Origin: a virus
Length of the DNA stretch: 29,599 bases
Direction: 5' to 3' (one strand)
IMG/VR virus record: IMGVR_UViG_3300028829_003089
Span: 1 to 29,599 of that record
Within the stretch, counting starts at the first letter, position 1. Each line of letters opens with the position of its first letter. The position numbers and the translations under genes were made by a program. The notes beneath the pieces were generated by a model, which searched no databases, was not told the DNA's origin, and saw only the letters and a list, made by a program, of their open reading frames with translations. Shown piece by piece: positions 6,604 to 13,087 of the stretch.

Positions 6604-8561
6604 AACTCGCAGGCACCAGCCACACACGCCAACTCCTTGGCGCCCGTGGTTGAGTCCTCTCCAGTCTCAAACTCAGACAGCCGATCCCATTCGATGGGTA
6701 GCTCCCTGACGATGTCCGGCAGCTTGATGCTGTCGTCCGGAACCATCTCGAACCCGTCCCAGATCATCTTCTGTTGCGGAACCACTCCGGCCTCGTACTG
6801 CTCCTTTGTGATCTGCTGGTAGGGTGCCTGTTGGTAAGTGCCACCGTCATAAGGCAGTAGACTGATGCCGCTCAAGCTGTCGAAGTTGTCCCACATCCAC
6901 GCCGCGACGTGCATAAACTCATCGGGCGTGTAATAGACGGTGATGCTTGGCTTGTGCTCGCACCATTCGTCCTGGTAGATCTTCCACAACCTAAGCTGCT
7001 CCATCGCGCCAACGTCCTCGACGCATACAGCAGAGTCAGGTGCCTTCTGGAAGAAGTGAAAGACCGTGGTGCTTCCCTCCTTGCCGACCGCTGGCTCGTT
7101 GTACGAGTAAGCGCGCAAGAGGTCCGTCACCGGGTCCTTGTCGTCCTGCCGAATGGTTCTGACGTAGTAGGGCGAGAACCTTGGGTGGATGCCCGAGGCC
7201 GTATCACACAGTTGGCTGACAGTGCCCGATGGCTTCACGCAGGTAATGGCAGCAGATTGCTCAATACCTAGCCTAGCCGCCCATTCCGCGTTCACCTCAA
7301 TGGCGTGGTCTCGCATATCGTTGAGCCACTTGGTCAGCTTCTCGTCACCCTCCCGACCAGAGAGCACGGCGTTATCCATGATCCCGGTTAGACTGACCCC
7401 TAGGAGACGCTCCTGCTCGGCATTCCTGCCCCAGATGCTGCGTACATACCTAAAGTCGTTAAGCGTTGACTGCAGCGTCCCGAATATGGTCGCCGTCTCC
7501 ACCTTCTTTTTCAGCGTGGCAAGTGTGTCGCCCTCCCTAACGATTACCTCGCTCAGGTTGCAAACGCCTGCCGATCTCAAAATTATCTCGCTGCAGGGAT
7601 TGGTCCCGAACGCATGGCTTGCGTCACGCCTGCCATTGCGTGCTGCGATCTTCTTTGACGCCTCCCTTGAGAAAAAGCCACGCTCTCCGCTGAAGCTGGA
7701 GTAGAGGCTGTGCATCTCCTTGAGGAACAGGGGAAACTCAGGCTTGCGGTTGTAGCAGGCACTGTTATTGGCAAGCTGTCGGTGTGGGTGAGTATCAAAC
7801 CAACGCCCAGACTTGGCCTCTCGCATGTAGTCATCTACTGGCGTGCTGAGTGAGAGCAACGCCGAGCGCCTTACCCCGCCCACGACAACTATATCCCCGA
7901 TTTTGCAAGCCAAATCGTGAGTTTCGATGCTGGTCAGCTTGCGCCCAGCGGCCTTGGTGAACATCTCAGTAGCAAAGACAAACAGGTCAACCAAAGGCTG
8001 AGGGCCTGATGCTCTACCGCCAAAGGTCTTGAGCCTTGCGCCAGCGGGCCGAACCTTGCTGACGTCCCACTTAGGAACCTCGCCCGACCACAGTAGGTGC
8101 AGCAGTTGCTTAAATGCCTTGGCCCAGCCGACCTTAGAATCGTGCACCACGATCACCGTGTCGGTGGGATGAAACTCCTCGGCGATGGTGGGTAGCTTAT
8201 CGACCACGTCGTCCTCACAAGAGAAGCCGACCCCAGTGCCGCAGCAGAGGATGTACAGCATCTCGTCAAAGGCGCGAGGATGATCTAGTGCAATGTACGA
8301 GCAGTTATATGCCGCCATTGCATCACCATCTAAAGCTGGACCGGCTGCCCACATAGCGCGCATTGATGGAACCGCACGCATCTCATGAACATCCTTGTAT
8401 AGCTTGTCAGACTCCTCCTTGGTGATGAGTTCCTTGTTCAGCCAATAGTCCACATAACGCCGACAGGTTTCCTCCCACGTCTCTCTCCTGCCCTCATCGT
8501 CCAGCCACCGTGCGTACCGCGTGCTGTGGATGACCTTGGAATAATCCGAAATCTTACTCAA
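6600..8561 (-). CDS. nrdJ: Class II (adenosylcobalamin-dependent) ribonucleotide reductase
   Basis: A 653-residue monomeric NrdJ-type enzyme that reduces ribonucleotides to deoxyribonucleotides with coenzyme B12 as radical source, feeding phage DNA synthesis. Cysteine spacing matches the Lactobacillus RTPR pattern: Cys87 (YNCSY), thiyl Cys323 with Glu325 (NPCSEI), Cys334 (GVCNLSE, 11 residues on), and the C-terminal reducing pair Cys646/Cys651 (ACVAGACEL). Other matches are KPSGTVSQL and the FGGRASGPQPL segment. The start is a TTG (8559-8561) with AAGGAG 8 bases upstream. As a B12 enzyme it works with or without oxygen and needs host cobalamin. Start of the nucleotide-metabolism stretch. Confidence 0.95.
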   Translation of the reverse strand: MSKISDYSKVIHSTRYARWLDDEGRRETWEETCRRYVDYWLNKELITKEESDKLYKDVHEMRAVPSMRAMWAAGPALDGDAMAAYNCSYIALDHPRAFDEMLYILCCGTGVGFSCEDDVVDKLPTIAEEFHPTDTVIVVHDSKVGWAKAFKQLLHLLWSGEVPKWDVSKVRPAGARLKTFGGRASGPQPLVDLFVFATEMFTKAAGRKLTSIETHDLACKIGDIVVVGGVRRSALLSLSTPVDDYMREAKSGRWFDTHPHRQLANNSACYNRKPEFPLFLKEMHSLYSSFSGERGFFSREASKKIAARNGRRDASHAFGTNPCSEIILRSAGVCNLSEVIVREGDTLATLKKKVETATIFGTLQSTLNDFRYVRSIWGRNAEQERLLGVSLTGIMDNAVLSGREGDEKLTKWLNDMRDHAIEVNAEWAARLGIEQSAAITCVKPSGTVSQLCDTASGIHPRFSPYYVRTIRQDDKDPVTDLLRAYSYNEPAVGKEGSTTVFHFFQKAPDSAVCVEDVGAMEQLRLWKIYQDEWCEHKPSITVYYTPDEFMHVAAWMWDNFDSLSGISLLPYDGGTYQQAPYQQITKEQYEAGVVPQQKMIWDGFEMVPDDSIKLPDIVRELPIEWDRLSEFETGEDSTTGAKELACVAGACEL

Positions 8562-8582
8562 TTGCCTGTCTCCTTGATTAAG

Positions 8583-8774
8583 TTATTTACTAGACTCAAA
8601 CTGATTAAGGCGGGTTAGCGCCTCGGTTAATGTGATTTGCTCAATGAAGGGAATTCCGTCAAATTCGTTCTCGAATCTGTCGCCAGCCCACTCGCGCGCG
8701 CTGACTTCCCCTGAAAACCACCGGGCGTGGCTTCCTGCGAGAACGCGCCAAACTGATACTTCTCTGTCTTGCAT
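8583..8774 (-). CDS. Small gene overlapping the helicase 3' end
   Basis: A 63-residue ORF with ATG 8772-8774 and a textbook ribosome site (TTGGAGGACGACGA, GGAGG 7 bases upstream) inside the helicase gene. It overlaps the helicase by 148 bases in another frame. The product reads like an ordinary folded protein (SAREWAGDRFENEFDGIPF, EQITLTEALTRLNQFESSK). An alternative is that it is the displaced C-terminus of the helicase after a frameshift. The downstream gene nrdJ starts 22 bases after its stop. Confidence 0.55.
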   Translation of the reverse strand: MQDREVSVWRVLAGSHARWFSGEVSAREWAGDRFENEFDGIPFIEQITLTEALTRLNQFESSK

Positions 8775-9688
8775 TCGTCGTCCTCCAATATGATCGGCCT
8801 GTACTGACCCAGATTGCTGTTGCACAACAGCCTGGCACCCTTACTGTGGGCGTGTAGAGATACAGAGCCATGCCAAGGTGCGAACCTCTGCTTGTGGACC
8901 GTGAATAGGTACTCTGGTCCAGCGTCTGGCGGTATCTCGTGCCCGTTTGTCCTCATCTCCCTAATGTCTGGATCGCACCAGATAGTTGCCACTGCTGCCG
9001 CCGCCCCAGTGAGATGCGTTGACCCGAGGAAGGAGCTCTTATCGGGTTTTTGGCGCTCTCCAAGTCCCCCAGATGGAGGCTTACGGAGGTGGTGGACCAG
9101 CAATATGGCGCAGCTCAGGTCCCTGCTCATTGACGCCAAACGAGTAATGAACTCACGCTCTGCGTCAGGCTCAGATGCCAGTGCTATCTGCATTAGCGGA
9201 TCAATCACGATCAGCTCGCAACCGAGCATCGTCCTCGCCACCCTCACAAACTCAAAGACCCTCTCCGGCGTCACCACCGACGTGCTGCTGTATAGGTATA
9301 GCTTTTCATCCGCCCAGCGAGAGAATTTCTCGATGTACGGCAGGTGAACATCCGGCACGCAGGAAGCCTGCTCTGCTAGAAGTTCCAATGTGAAGTCTGG
9401 CGGCATCTCAAGCGACATGATCGCCGTCTTGCGTCCACTGTTAGCTGCGTGCAGGCCCCACTGTGCTGCGAACGTTGATTTTCCCGTTCCCGAATACGCG
9501 CCTAGGACCGTTACCCCACGCAAGGGCAATGAGAACCTCCCAACCAGCTTGGAAACTGGCGCCTCTATGCCATCGTCGCCGCGCTCCCTGCGTGTAACGA
9601 TCTCCTCGTATAGGTGGCTAGGGTCAGCAATGTCATAAAGTCCGTTCTCGATAAGCCAACGCTCGTCGATATCGGAAAAGTCAGTCAC
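8627..9688 (-). CDS. RecA-fold (DnaB/RepA-like) replicative helicase ATPase
   Basis: A 353-residue single-domain ATPase: Walker A GAYSGTGKST (63-72), Walker B LIVIDPL (159-165), then LLVHHLRKP with a sensor-like His, and FLGSTHLTGAAAAVATIW. This is the RecA-like core of DnaB/RepA/Sak4-type phage ATPases; I favour a replicative helicase because an SSB-like and an annealing protein lie in the same operon, but a Sak4-type recombinase is possible. No primase domain is present. The start is GTG 9686-9688, overlapping the upstream stop with AGGAG directly adjacent, so translation probably depends on coupling. The last 49 codons overlap the next gene. Confidence 0.82.
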   Translation of the reverse strand: MTDFSDIDERWLIENGLYDIADPSHLYEEIVTRRERGDDGIEAPVSKLVGRFSLPLRGVTVLGAYSGTGKSTFAAQWGLHAANSGRKTAIMSLEMPPDFTLELLAEQASCVPDVHLPYIEKFSRWADEKLYLYSSTSVVTPERVFEFVRVARTMLGCELIVIDPLMQIALASEPDAEREFITRLASMSRDLSCAILLVHHLRKPPSGGLGERQKPDKSSFLGSTHLTGAAAAVATIWCDPDIREMRTNGHEIPPDAGPEYLFTVHKQRFAPWHGSVSLHAHSKGARLLCNSNLGQYRPIILEDDECKTEKYQFGAFSQEATPGGFQGKSARASGLATDSRTNLTEFPSLSKSH

Positions 9689-9858
9689 TCCTCAAGGTCC
9701 ATCTCATTTAAAATCTCCTCCGTGAGCTGCAGGATCTCCTCGTTACCAAGAGCCTCGACTGAGTAGCCAAGCCCCTCAAGGAAGTCCATGCAGAGTTGCG
9801 GGTAGGGCGAGTACCCCGCCCTCAGTTTTTCAAGCGCGCCCTGATACTTCTCGCTCAT
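9685..9858 (-). CDS. Small hypothetical protein upstream of helicase
   Basis: A 57-residue protein from ATG 9856-9858, with GGGGGAGGA 4-6 bases upstream. The frame is open 28 codons further, but that stretch (MGPIFKVPNWHMGGG...) lies in the preceding gene and is discarded. Mostly acidic helices (QGALEKLRAGYSPYPQLC, EEILQLTEEILNEMDLEE). It overlaps both neighbours by 3-4 bases. It could be a helicase partner from its position (inference); no family recognised. Confidence 0.68.
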   Translation of the reverse strand: MSEKYQGALEKLRAGYSPYPQLCMDFLEGLGYSVEALGNEEILQLTEEILNEMDLEE

Positions 9859-10358
9859 GATTCCTCCCCCTGCATATATATTCCCGTTAAGGCCCCATCC
9901 ACCTCCCATGTGCCAGTTTGGTACTTTAAATATAGGTCCCACGCAGCCTTTACCTGCTCTGGCGTGCCGTGTTTTTGCAGCGCCTCAATGTGGTCCAGTG
10001 CCCTGTCGCTGCGCTCGTGCGCGGCCTGGTCATACATCTGGGCATCGAAGTCCAGATACGTGCCCTCGCTGATTAGCTCAGGGTCGTCACTAGGCTCAAA
10101 GAATGCAGATGGTTCAGACTCCCAAATGTCATGGGCCACCTTGGCGTACCGAGATGCAGAGCCAAGCTCCCCCTCAATGCGCTTCATAAGTTCGCAGGGA
10201 TCGCTCACCTCATACATGAACGCAGTAACGTCATCGATGACGCCGTTACGTACCGCCCACTTGAACGCGCCACGGCTGCCGTTCTTAAAGTCCGTATAGG
10301 TGCTGTACTTGCGAGCCTCGGCCTCTACGGTCTCCCTATTCCATTTCATTACCGGCAT
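9855..10358 (-). CDS. Hypothetical protein with a nuclease-associated helical motif
   Basis: A 167-residue acidic protein. The start is ATG 10356-10358, overlapping the upstream TAA (TAATG). Residues 6-47 carry a motif (ETVEAEARKYSTYTDF, KNGSRGAFKWAVRNGVIDDV) that I recall, in the form KYKTRSEFxKGSxxAYxxAxxxGWLD, as a DNA-binding repeat in phage homing and VSR-like endonucleases and their fragments. The remaining 120 residues (DPELISEGTYLDFDAQM, EQVKAAWDLYLKYQTGTWEV) show no nuclease motif. Role unknown. Confidence 0.7.
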   Translation of the reverse strand: MPVMKWNRETVEAEARKYSTYTDFKNGSRGAFKWAVRNGVIDDVTAFMYEVSDPCELMKRIEGELGSASRYAKVAHDIWESEPSAFFEPSDDPELISEGTYLDFDAQMYDQAAHERSDRALDHIEALQKHGTPEQVKAAWDLYLKYQTGTWEVDGALTGIYMQGEES

Positions 10359-10594
10359 TACAGAATCCCCCACTCGTCGGTCTCACACTCTGGGTCCTCG
10401 TAGTCCTCAAACATCTCTATGAGGTCAGCAGGGTCCATTACAGACATGTCTCCAACCTCCCCAGCGATCTGCATTACCTCGTGCTCAGTTGTCTGAGCGA
10501 CCTGTACAGCGCCTGCTCCCGCCTTGACCGTCTGCCAATCGTTGAACGCCGGGTATAGCGGCTTGATGTTTCTCAAATAGCTTCTTGCCTTCAT
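10358..10594 (-). CDS. Small hypothetical protein, first gene after the tmRNA
   Basis: A 78-residue protein starting at ATG 10592-10594 (MKARSYLRNIKPLYPAF), chosen because AAGGAG sits 6 bases upstream; an ATG two codons earlier would touch the ribosome site. The C-terminal half is very acidic (DPADLIEMFEDYEDPECETDE). A copy of the TGACGTAG dyad (10608-10627) lies directly before the ribosome site, so this gene probably heads the long leftward replication operon. No family recognised. Confidence 0.72.
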   Translation of the reverse strand: MKARSYLRNIKPLYPAFNDWQTVKAGAGAVQVAQTTEHEVMQIAGEVGDMSVMDPADLIEMFEDYEDPECETDEWGIL

Positions 10595-10607
10595 TGTCAT
10601 CTCCTTA

Positions 10608-10627
10608 TGACGTAGAAAATTACTAGA
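10608..10627 (-). promoter_or_regulatory. Dyad regulatory repeat, copy 1
   Basis: TGACGTAGAAAATTACTA on the plus strand; on the coding (minus) strand TAGTAATTTTCTACGTCA followed at once by TAAGGAG. It shares 16 of the first 17 bases with copies 2 and 3. It stands between the tmRNA 3' part and the first gene of the replication operon. Confidence 0.6.
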
Positions 10628-10630
10628 ATT

Positions 10631-10880
10631 CGGTGCCAGTCTTCTGGTGACGAGGCGCTGGCTTTCCTCGGCATTAGCTTATGCTGCTAACGCTACGTAC
10701 TGCTCGTCATTTGCATTTATTGACGTTGTTGCGTTTGCCCGATACACGGCTGGCAGCTCCCGCACCAGTTCTCCACTGTGTCCACCTTCCCAGTCGAAAC
10801 CATATCTCCCCCATCGTTTTGGAGGAGGCGGGACTCGAACCCGCGTCCTGAGTCAGCTTTGCAGCTTCAACGAATCTCTA
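10631..10880 (-). ncRNA. ssrA: Circularly permuted (two-piece) tmRNA
   Basis: Read on the minus strand, the acceptor half comes first: T-arm GCGGG-TTCGAGT-CCCGC (10844-10828), acceptor strand CTCCTCC (10827-10821), discriminator A, no encoded CCA. After a 7-base spacer (10819-10813) the coding half starts GGGGGAG (10812-10806), which pairs with CTCCTCC over 7 bp, then ATATGGTTTCGAC, matching the tmRNA 5' consensus. CTGGG after TTCGA can pair with CTCAG before GACGCGGG (helix P2). A CTGG/CCAG plus GCGG/CCGT pseudoknot precedes the tag. The tag, 10714-10682, reads ANDEQYVALAA then TAA; the stop lies in the loop of an 8-bp hairpin (GCGTTAGC/GCTAATGC), as in P5. CGAGG/CCTCG and GCCAG/CTGGC form a second H-type pseudoknot. 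It would rescue stalled ribosomes and tag nascent proteins. The outer ends are approximate. Confidence 0.92.
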
Positions 10881-11171
10881 AACAATCTCCTCCTCAACCT
10901 CCTCAAACGAGCTCACACGGACCGAACCGCAGAGGGCATCCAACTTGCCCTGCGCCACCTCAACGAGGCCCCAGAACTCAGCCATGGCCTCCTCAGAGGC
11001 ATTCAAGGGCGAGAACTTCTCACCCAGCTTCAGCAAGCGAGCCATACGCTCCTCACCACGCTGCTCCGTGGTGCTCACCTCGCGCACCGCACGACGAGCC
11101 TTGCCCAGCAAGGCATCAACAGCCTTGCCCTGGCGCTCCGCCAACATGGCGGCATTGCTCACCTTCGGCAT
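10878..11171 (-). CDS. Helical hypothetical protein
   Basis: A 97-residue, almost entirely helical charged protein (MPKVSNAAMLAERQGKAVDA, LLGKARRAVREVSTTEQRGE, end EEVEEEIV). ATG 11169-11171 overlaps the upstream stop (TAATG) after GAGGAGGGG. Its stop codon falls at the edge of the tmRNA acceptor half, so gene and RNA are probably on one transcript that is later processed. Family not recognised. Confidence 0.7.
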   Translation of the reverse strand: MPKVSNAAMLAERQGKAVDALLGKARRAVREVSTTEQRGEERMARLLKLGEKFSPLNASEEAMAEFWGLVEVAQGKLDALCGSVRVSSFEEVEEEIV

Positions 11172-11359
11172 TACCCCTCCTCCCCAAACAAACCATCAAA
11201 CCGACCGGCCTCAGCCAGCTCCCAAAAGACCGCAGGGTCTTCCAACAGCAACGAGCCGTGACCACACAACAGCGAAAACTCCTCCGCTGAACTCAACTGC
11301 GCGACAAAGTCGCTACCACCGGCACTCACTTGGTGCCAAGAATCCACTTGCTTCGCCAT
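11171..11359 (-). CDS. Small hypothetical protein
   Basis: A 62-residue protein from ATG 11357-11359, with AAGGAG 7 bases upstream (an in-frame GTG two codons earlier is less well placed). Sequence MAKQVDSWHQVSAGGSDFVA, then LLLEDPAVFWELAEAGRFDGL. It follows copy 2 of the dyad repeat and a possible sigma-70 promoter, so it heads the two-gene unit that leads into the tmRNA. No family recognised. Confidence 0.7.
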   Translation of the reverse strand: MAKQVDSWHQVSAGGSDFVAQLSSAEEFSLLCGHGSLLLEDPAVFWELAEAGRFDGLFGEEG

Positions 11360-11373
11360 ATCCACTCTCCTTG

Positions 11374-11390
11374 TGACGTAGAAAACTACT
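11374..11390 (-). promoter_or_regulatory. Dyad regulatory repeat, copy 2
   Basis: TGACGTAGAAAACTACT on the plus strand, identical to copy 3. On the coding strand the core is GTAG-TTTT-CTAC, followed by GTCACAAGGAG, the ribosome site of the next gene. It would overlap the transcription start of the promoter at 11398-11425. Confidence 0.65.
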
Positions 11391-11397
11391 CATGCTG

Positions 11398-11425
11398 TAT
11401 ATAAGAACAGCTACCATTGCACCAA
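11398..11425 (-). promoter_or_regulatory. Possible sigma-70 promoter
   Basis: Minus-strand TTGGTG (11425-11420), a 16-base spacer and TATATA (11403-11398). The predicted start falls in or just before the dyad repeat at 11390-11374, a normal place for an operator. The -35 box is imperfect, so this is tentative. Confidence 0.35.
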
Positions 11426-11482
11426 AATAGTGCGTAACATGTCTAACCAGATTGCAAGCGCACAAAATTAGTGCAGCTCAAA

Positions 11483-11511
11483 TAAAAAGCCCGTTCTGTT
11501 TCCAGGTGGGC
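11483..11511 (-). terminator. Possible terminator after the 103-residue gene
   Basis: On the minus strand, GCCC-AC-CTG-GAAA-CAG-AAC-GGGC forms an interrupted hairpin with a GAAA tetraloop, followed by TTTTTATTT. It stands about 40 bases downstream of the stop at 11552. The stem is short, hence moderate confidence. Confidence 0.45.
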
Positions 11512-11551
11512 AACCCAGGGACCGTGGGCAGTCGCACGGCCAGACAATATT

Positions 11552-11863
11552 TTAACTGCTCTCTGACGGGACGCAGGGATCAGCAGAAGGATAAAACTTC
11601 CGTCTGATACACTCCAACACCTCACGAGCCGATTCATGCGTATCTGACGCCTGAACAGCCTCCTGCAGCAAGGAGTGAACCACGGTCTCGGCAACGTGAG
11701 GGTAAAATAGGCCCTCACTCTCGGCGATCTCTCGCACTATGCCGGGAACATCGCCCCAAACACGCCGATAGGCAGCCATCGTGGCCTGCACATCGGCAGT
11801 CTCGGTCACGGTTTCACCCGGCTCCAAGACACGACCCGTCATATCAACTACTGATGCTGTCAA
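11552..11863 (-). CDS. Hypothetical protein (TTG start)
   Basis: A 103-residue acidic helical protein. I take TTG 11861-11863 as start because GGAGG is 5-6 bases upstream; another TTG four codons earlier overlaps that ribosome site. Sequence MTASVVDMTGRVLEPGETVT, then VQATMAAYRRVWGDVPGIVR and AREVLECIRRKFYPS. It follows dyad copy 3 and is followed by a possible terminator, so it looks like a single-gene unit. Family not recognised. Confidence 0.65.
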   Translation of the reverse strand: MTASVVDMTGRVLEPGETVTETADVQATMAAYRRVWGDVPGIVREIAESEGLFYPHVAETVVHSLLQEAVQASDTHESAREVLECIRRKFYPSADPCVPSESS

Positions 11864-11891
11864 ATGCACCTCCAATATGACGATAACTTAC

Positions 11892-11908
11892 TGACGTAGA
11901 AAACTACT
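11892..11908 (-). promoter_or_regulatory. Dyad regulatory repeat, copy 3
   Basis: TGACGTAGAAAACTACT on the plus strand, the same 17 bases as copy 2. On the coding strand GTAG-TTTT-CTAC-GTCA precedes GTAAGTTATC and the GGAGG of the 103-residue gene. Confidence 0.65.
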
Positions 11909-11911
11909 ACT

Positions 11912-12043
11912 TTATTCCTCCTCTTTATACTCCTTTTTCATGGCGTTACTAATCGATATAACCAGTACCGCGCACACCATGACAGGTATTATGACGGGGA
12001 AAACTATGCAAATCAGTGCGGGCAATACGTATTTACTCCACAT
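11912..12043 (-). CDS. Single-helix membrane peptide
   Basis: A 43-residue peptide from ATG 12041-12043, with GGGAGGTG upstream (the frame stays open 19 codons further inside the previous gene). It is nearly all one long hydrophobic segment (residues 6-32, VLPALICIVFPVIIPVMVCA then VLVISIS) with a charged tail (MKKEYKEEE). Predicted inner-membrane peptide; holin-like, toxin-like or signalling roles cannot be separated from sequence. Confidence 0.62.
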   Translation of the reverse strand: MWSKYVLPALICIVFPVIIPVMVCAVLVISISNAMKKEYKEEE

Positions 12044-12044
12044 C

Positions 12045-12158
12045 TCACTCACCTCCCTTGTGCTTACGATAACCACGACGTGCCGCCTTCTTGCGGTCAA
12101 CCATCACCACTGCCTTATTAAAGCGACGGCAGTACTTCGCTACTGGATTATGTTTCAT
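12045..12158 (-). CDS. Small basic DUF7230-like protein
   Basis: A 37-residue, highly basic protein (MKHNPVAKYCRRFNKAVVMV, DRKKAARRGYRKHKGGE) with GAGGAG upstream of ATG 12156-12158. The pattern NPVAKxxxxFNxAxVxxDRKKAxxRGxxKHK is one I recall from tiny phage proteins labelled DUF7230; function unknown, nucleic-acid binding is likely from charge. The stop lies one base before the next ATG. It heads the leftward small-gene cluster and follows dyad copy 4. Confidence 0.72.
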   Translation of the reverse strand: MKHNPVAKYCRRFNKAVVMVDRKKAARRGYRKHKGGE

Positions 12159-12185
12159 GTCGCTCTCCTCAGTTGTTTGATGTAT

Positions 12186-12205
12186 TGACGTAGTAATCTA
12201 CTAAG
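12186..12205 (-). promoter_or_regulatory. Dyad regulatory repeat, copy 4
   Basis: TGACGTAGTAATCTACTAAG on the plus strand. On the coding strand TAGTAG-ATTA-CTACGTCA, the most symmetrical copy (GTAG-N4-CTAC). It lies about 28 bases upstream of the first small gene of the cluster, below A/T-rich DNA (12210-12245). Confidence 0.6.
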
Positions 12206-12297
12206 TTATTCCAAATTTTTTTAATTTATTTTCTTGTCTCTATACCCTTATAGGCCGAAATCGCGTAAGTCATTGACCAGCATCATAATTTTCCTAC

Positions 12298-12627
12298 CTA
12301 TTCAGCCAACATTTCCTTGATAACGTCCTCTAAATTGTCCCTCTGGGTGGCCGTCATGCGTGAATAACTCTCAATTAGCCTCGGTAGTCGCCTCGAAACA
12401 AGAAGGGCGGTGTCAATGTTGGGCGTCACAACGGCCTGTGGGCTCACCATCAGCACCTTACAGAGCGGCTCTAGGGTGGATAGCCTTGGACTGTGCTCGT
12501 TGTTGAGCAGGTTCCAGACGCTCTTCTGGCTCTTCTCGCCCATCCTCTGGGCTAGGTCACGGGTTGATATATCCCACTCAGCACACACTCGCTTGAGGTT
12601 GTTTGCCACGATCTCGCTTAATGTCAT
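12298..12627 (-). CDS. XRE-family repressor (HTH)
   Basis: A 109-residue DNA-binding protein. Residues 5-60 form an XRE/Cro-CI helix-turn-helix (LKRVCAEWDISTRDLAQRMG, then EKSQKSVWNLLNNEHSPRLS). The rest is helical and may dimerise (ESYSRMTATQRDNLEDVIKE). No CI-type S24 cleavage domain is present, so control would not be by RecA self-cleavage. GGGAGG lies 8 bases before ATG 12625-12627. It faces the divergent intergenic region, which suits a lysogeny repressor or Cro-like regulator. Confidence 0.85.
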   Translation of the reverse strand: MTLSEIVANNLKRVCAEWDISTRDLAQRMGEKSQKSVWNLLNNEHSPRLSTLEPLCKVLMVSPQAVVTPNIDTALLVSRRLPRLIESYSRMTATQRDNLEDVIKEMLAE

Positions 12628-12919
12628 TAGGTGACCTCCCTACTAGCGCAATATCCGGCGCACGGTAAATGATTACACGGCCAATGTATAGGTAGAAAGT
12701 TCGAGGTGGATTGGTCTATCATGCTTGCAGCCATACGATCTCCTAGGATCTGTGTGGTTAGCCGTCGGGGCTAGTTGGCAGCTGCCCCGCCGGCGATTTC
12801 ACCTAATATGTACTCATAAGCTACATATGTCTACCAAAATTACTAGCGTGTCACCTATTGCTAAGAACCTCTGGGGCGGTTTGGTATAGCCTTATGGCAT
12901 GTCATGTGGGGCAGGGCGA
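12628..12919. promoter_or_regulatory. Divergent intergenic switch region
   Basis: About 290 bases without a convincing gene between the repressor and the first rightward ORF. It holds: TACTAGCG at 12641-12648 and again at 12841-12848; an interrupted inverted repeat CGGGGC/GCCCCG (12766-12789); an inverted repeat ATATGTA-N9-TACATAT (12806-12828); and a possible extended -10 (TGGTATAGC, near 12885) for rightward transcription. On the minus strand TATACA near 12680 could be a repressor-gene -10. Operator positions are inferred. Confidence 0.5.
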
Positions 12920-13087
12920 ATGACTCGGATAGTAAAAAACAACAACGGGCTGCTTGAGGTGGTGGTAGATGGGCAGATCAGGGGCAGCTTTGGGCATGTA
13001 GTAGACGCAAACTGGTACGCCCTGGCACTGCTCCACGCTGGGCTGACCGGTAGCGTGACCCTCTCAAACGGTGTCGTGGTGGACTGA
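12920..13087 (+). CDS. Small hypothetical protein, first rightward gene
   Basis: A 55-residue ORF (MTRIVKNNNGLLEVVVDGQI, then GLTGSVTLSNGVVVD). The start ATG 12920 follows a weak GGGGCAGGG site; an in-frame ATG at 12899 is possible. Beta-rich by pattern. Its position opposite the repressor gene is where a Cro-like or antirepressor gene often sits, but no HTH is visible. Function unknown. Confidence 0.5.
   Translation: MTRIVKNNNGLLEVVVDGQIRGSFGHVVDANWYALALLHAGLTGSVTLSNGVVVD

Noticed and set aside
10821-10850. A tRNA 3' end (T-arm and acceptor strand) read alone
   Set aside because: No anticodon or D arm lies upstream; the matching acceptor strand and TTCGAC motif are downstream, so the permuted tmRNA explains it.
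10647-11290. Long plus-strand frames over the tmRNA and small genes
   Set aside because: They run antisense through the tmRNA and the real minus-strand genes and are rich in Pro/Ser/Arg, as shadow frames usually are.
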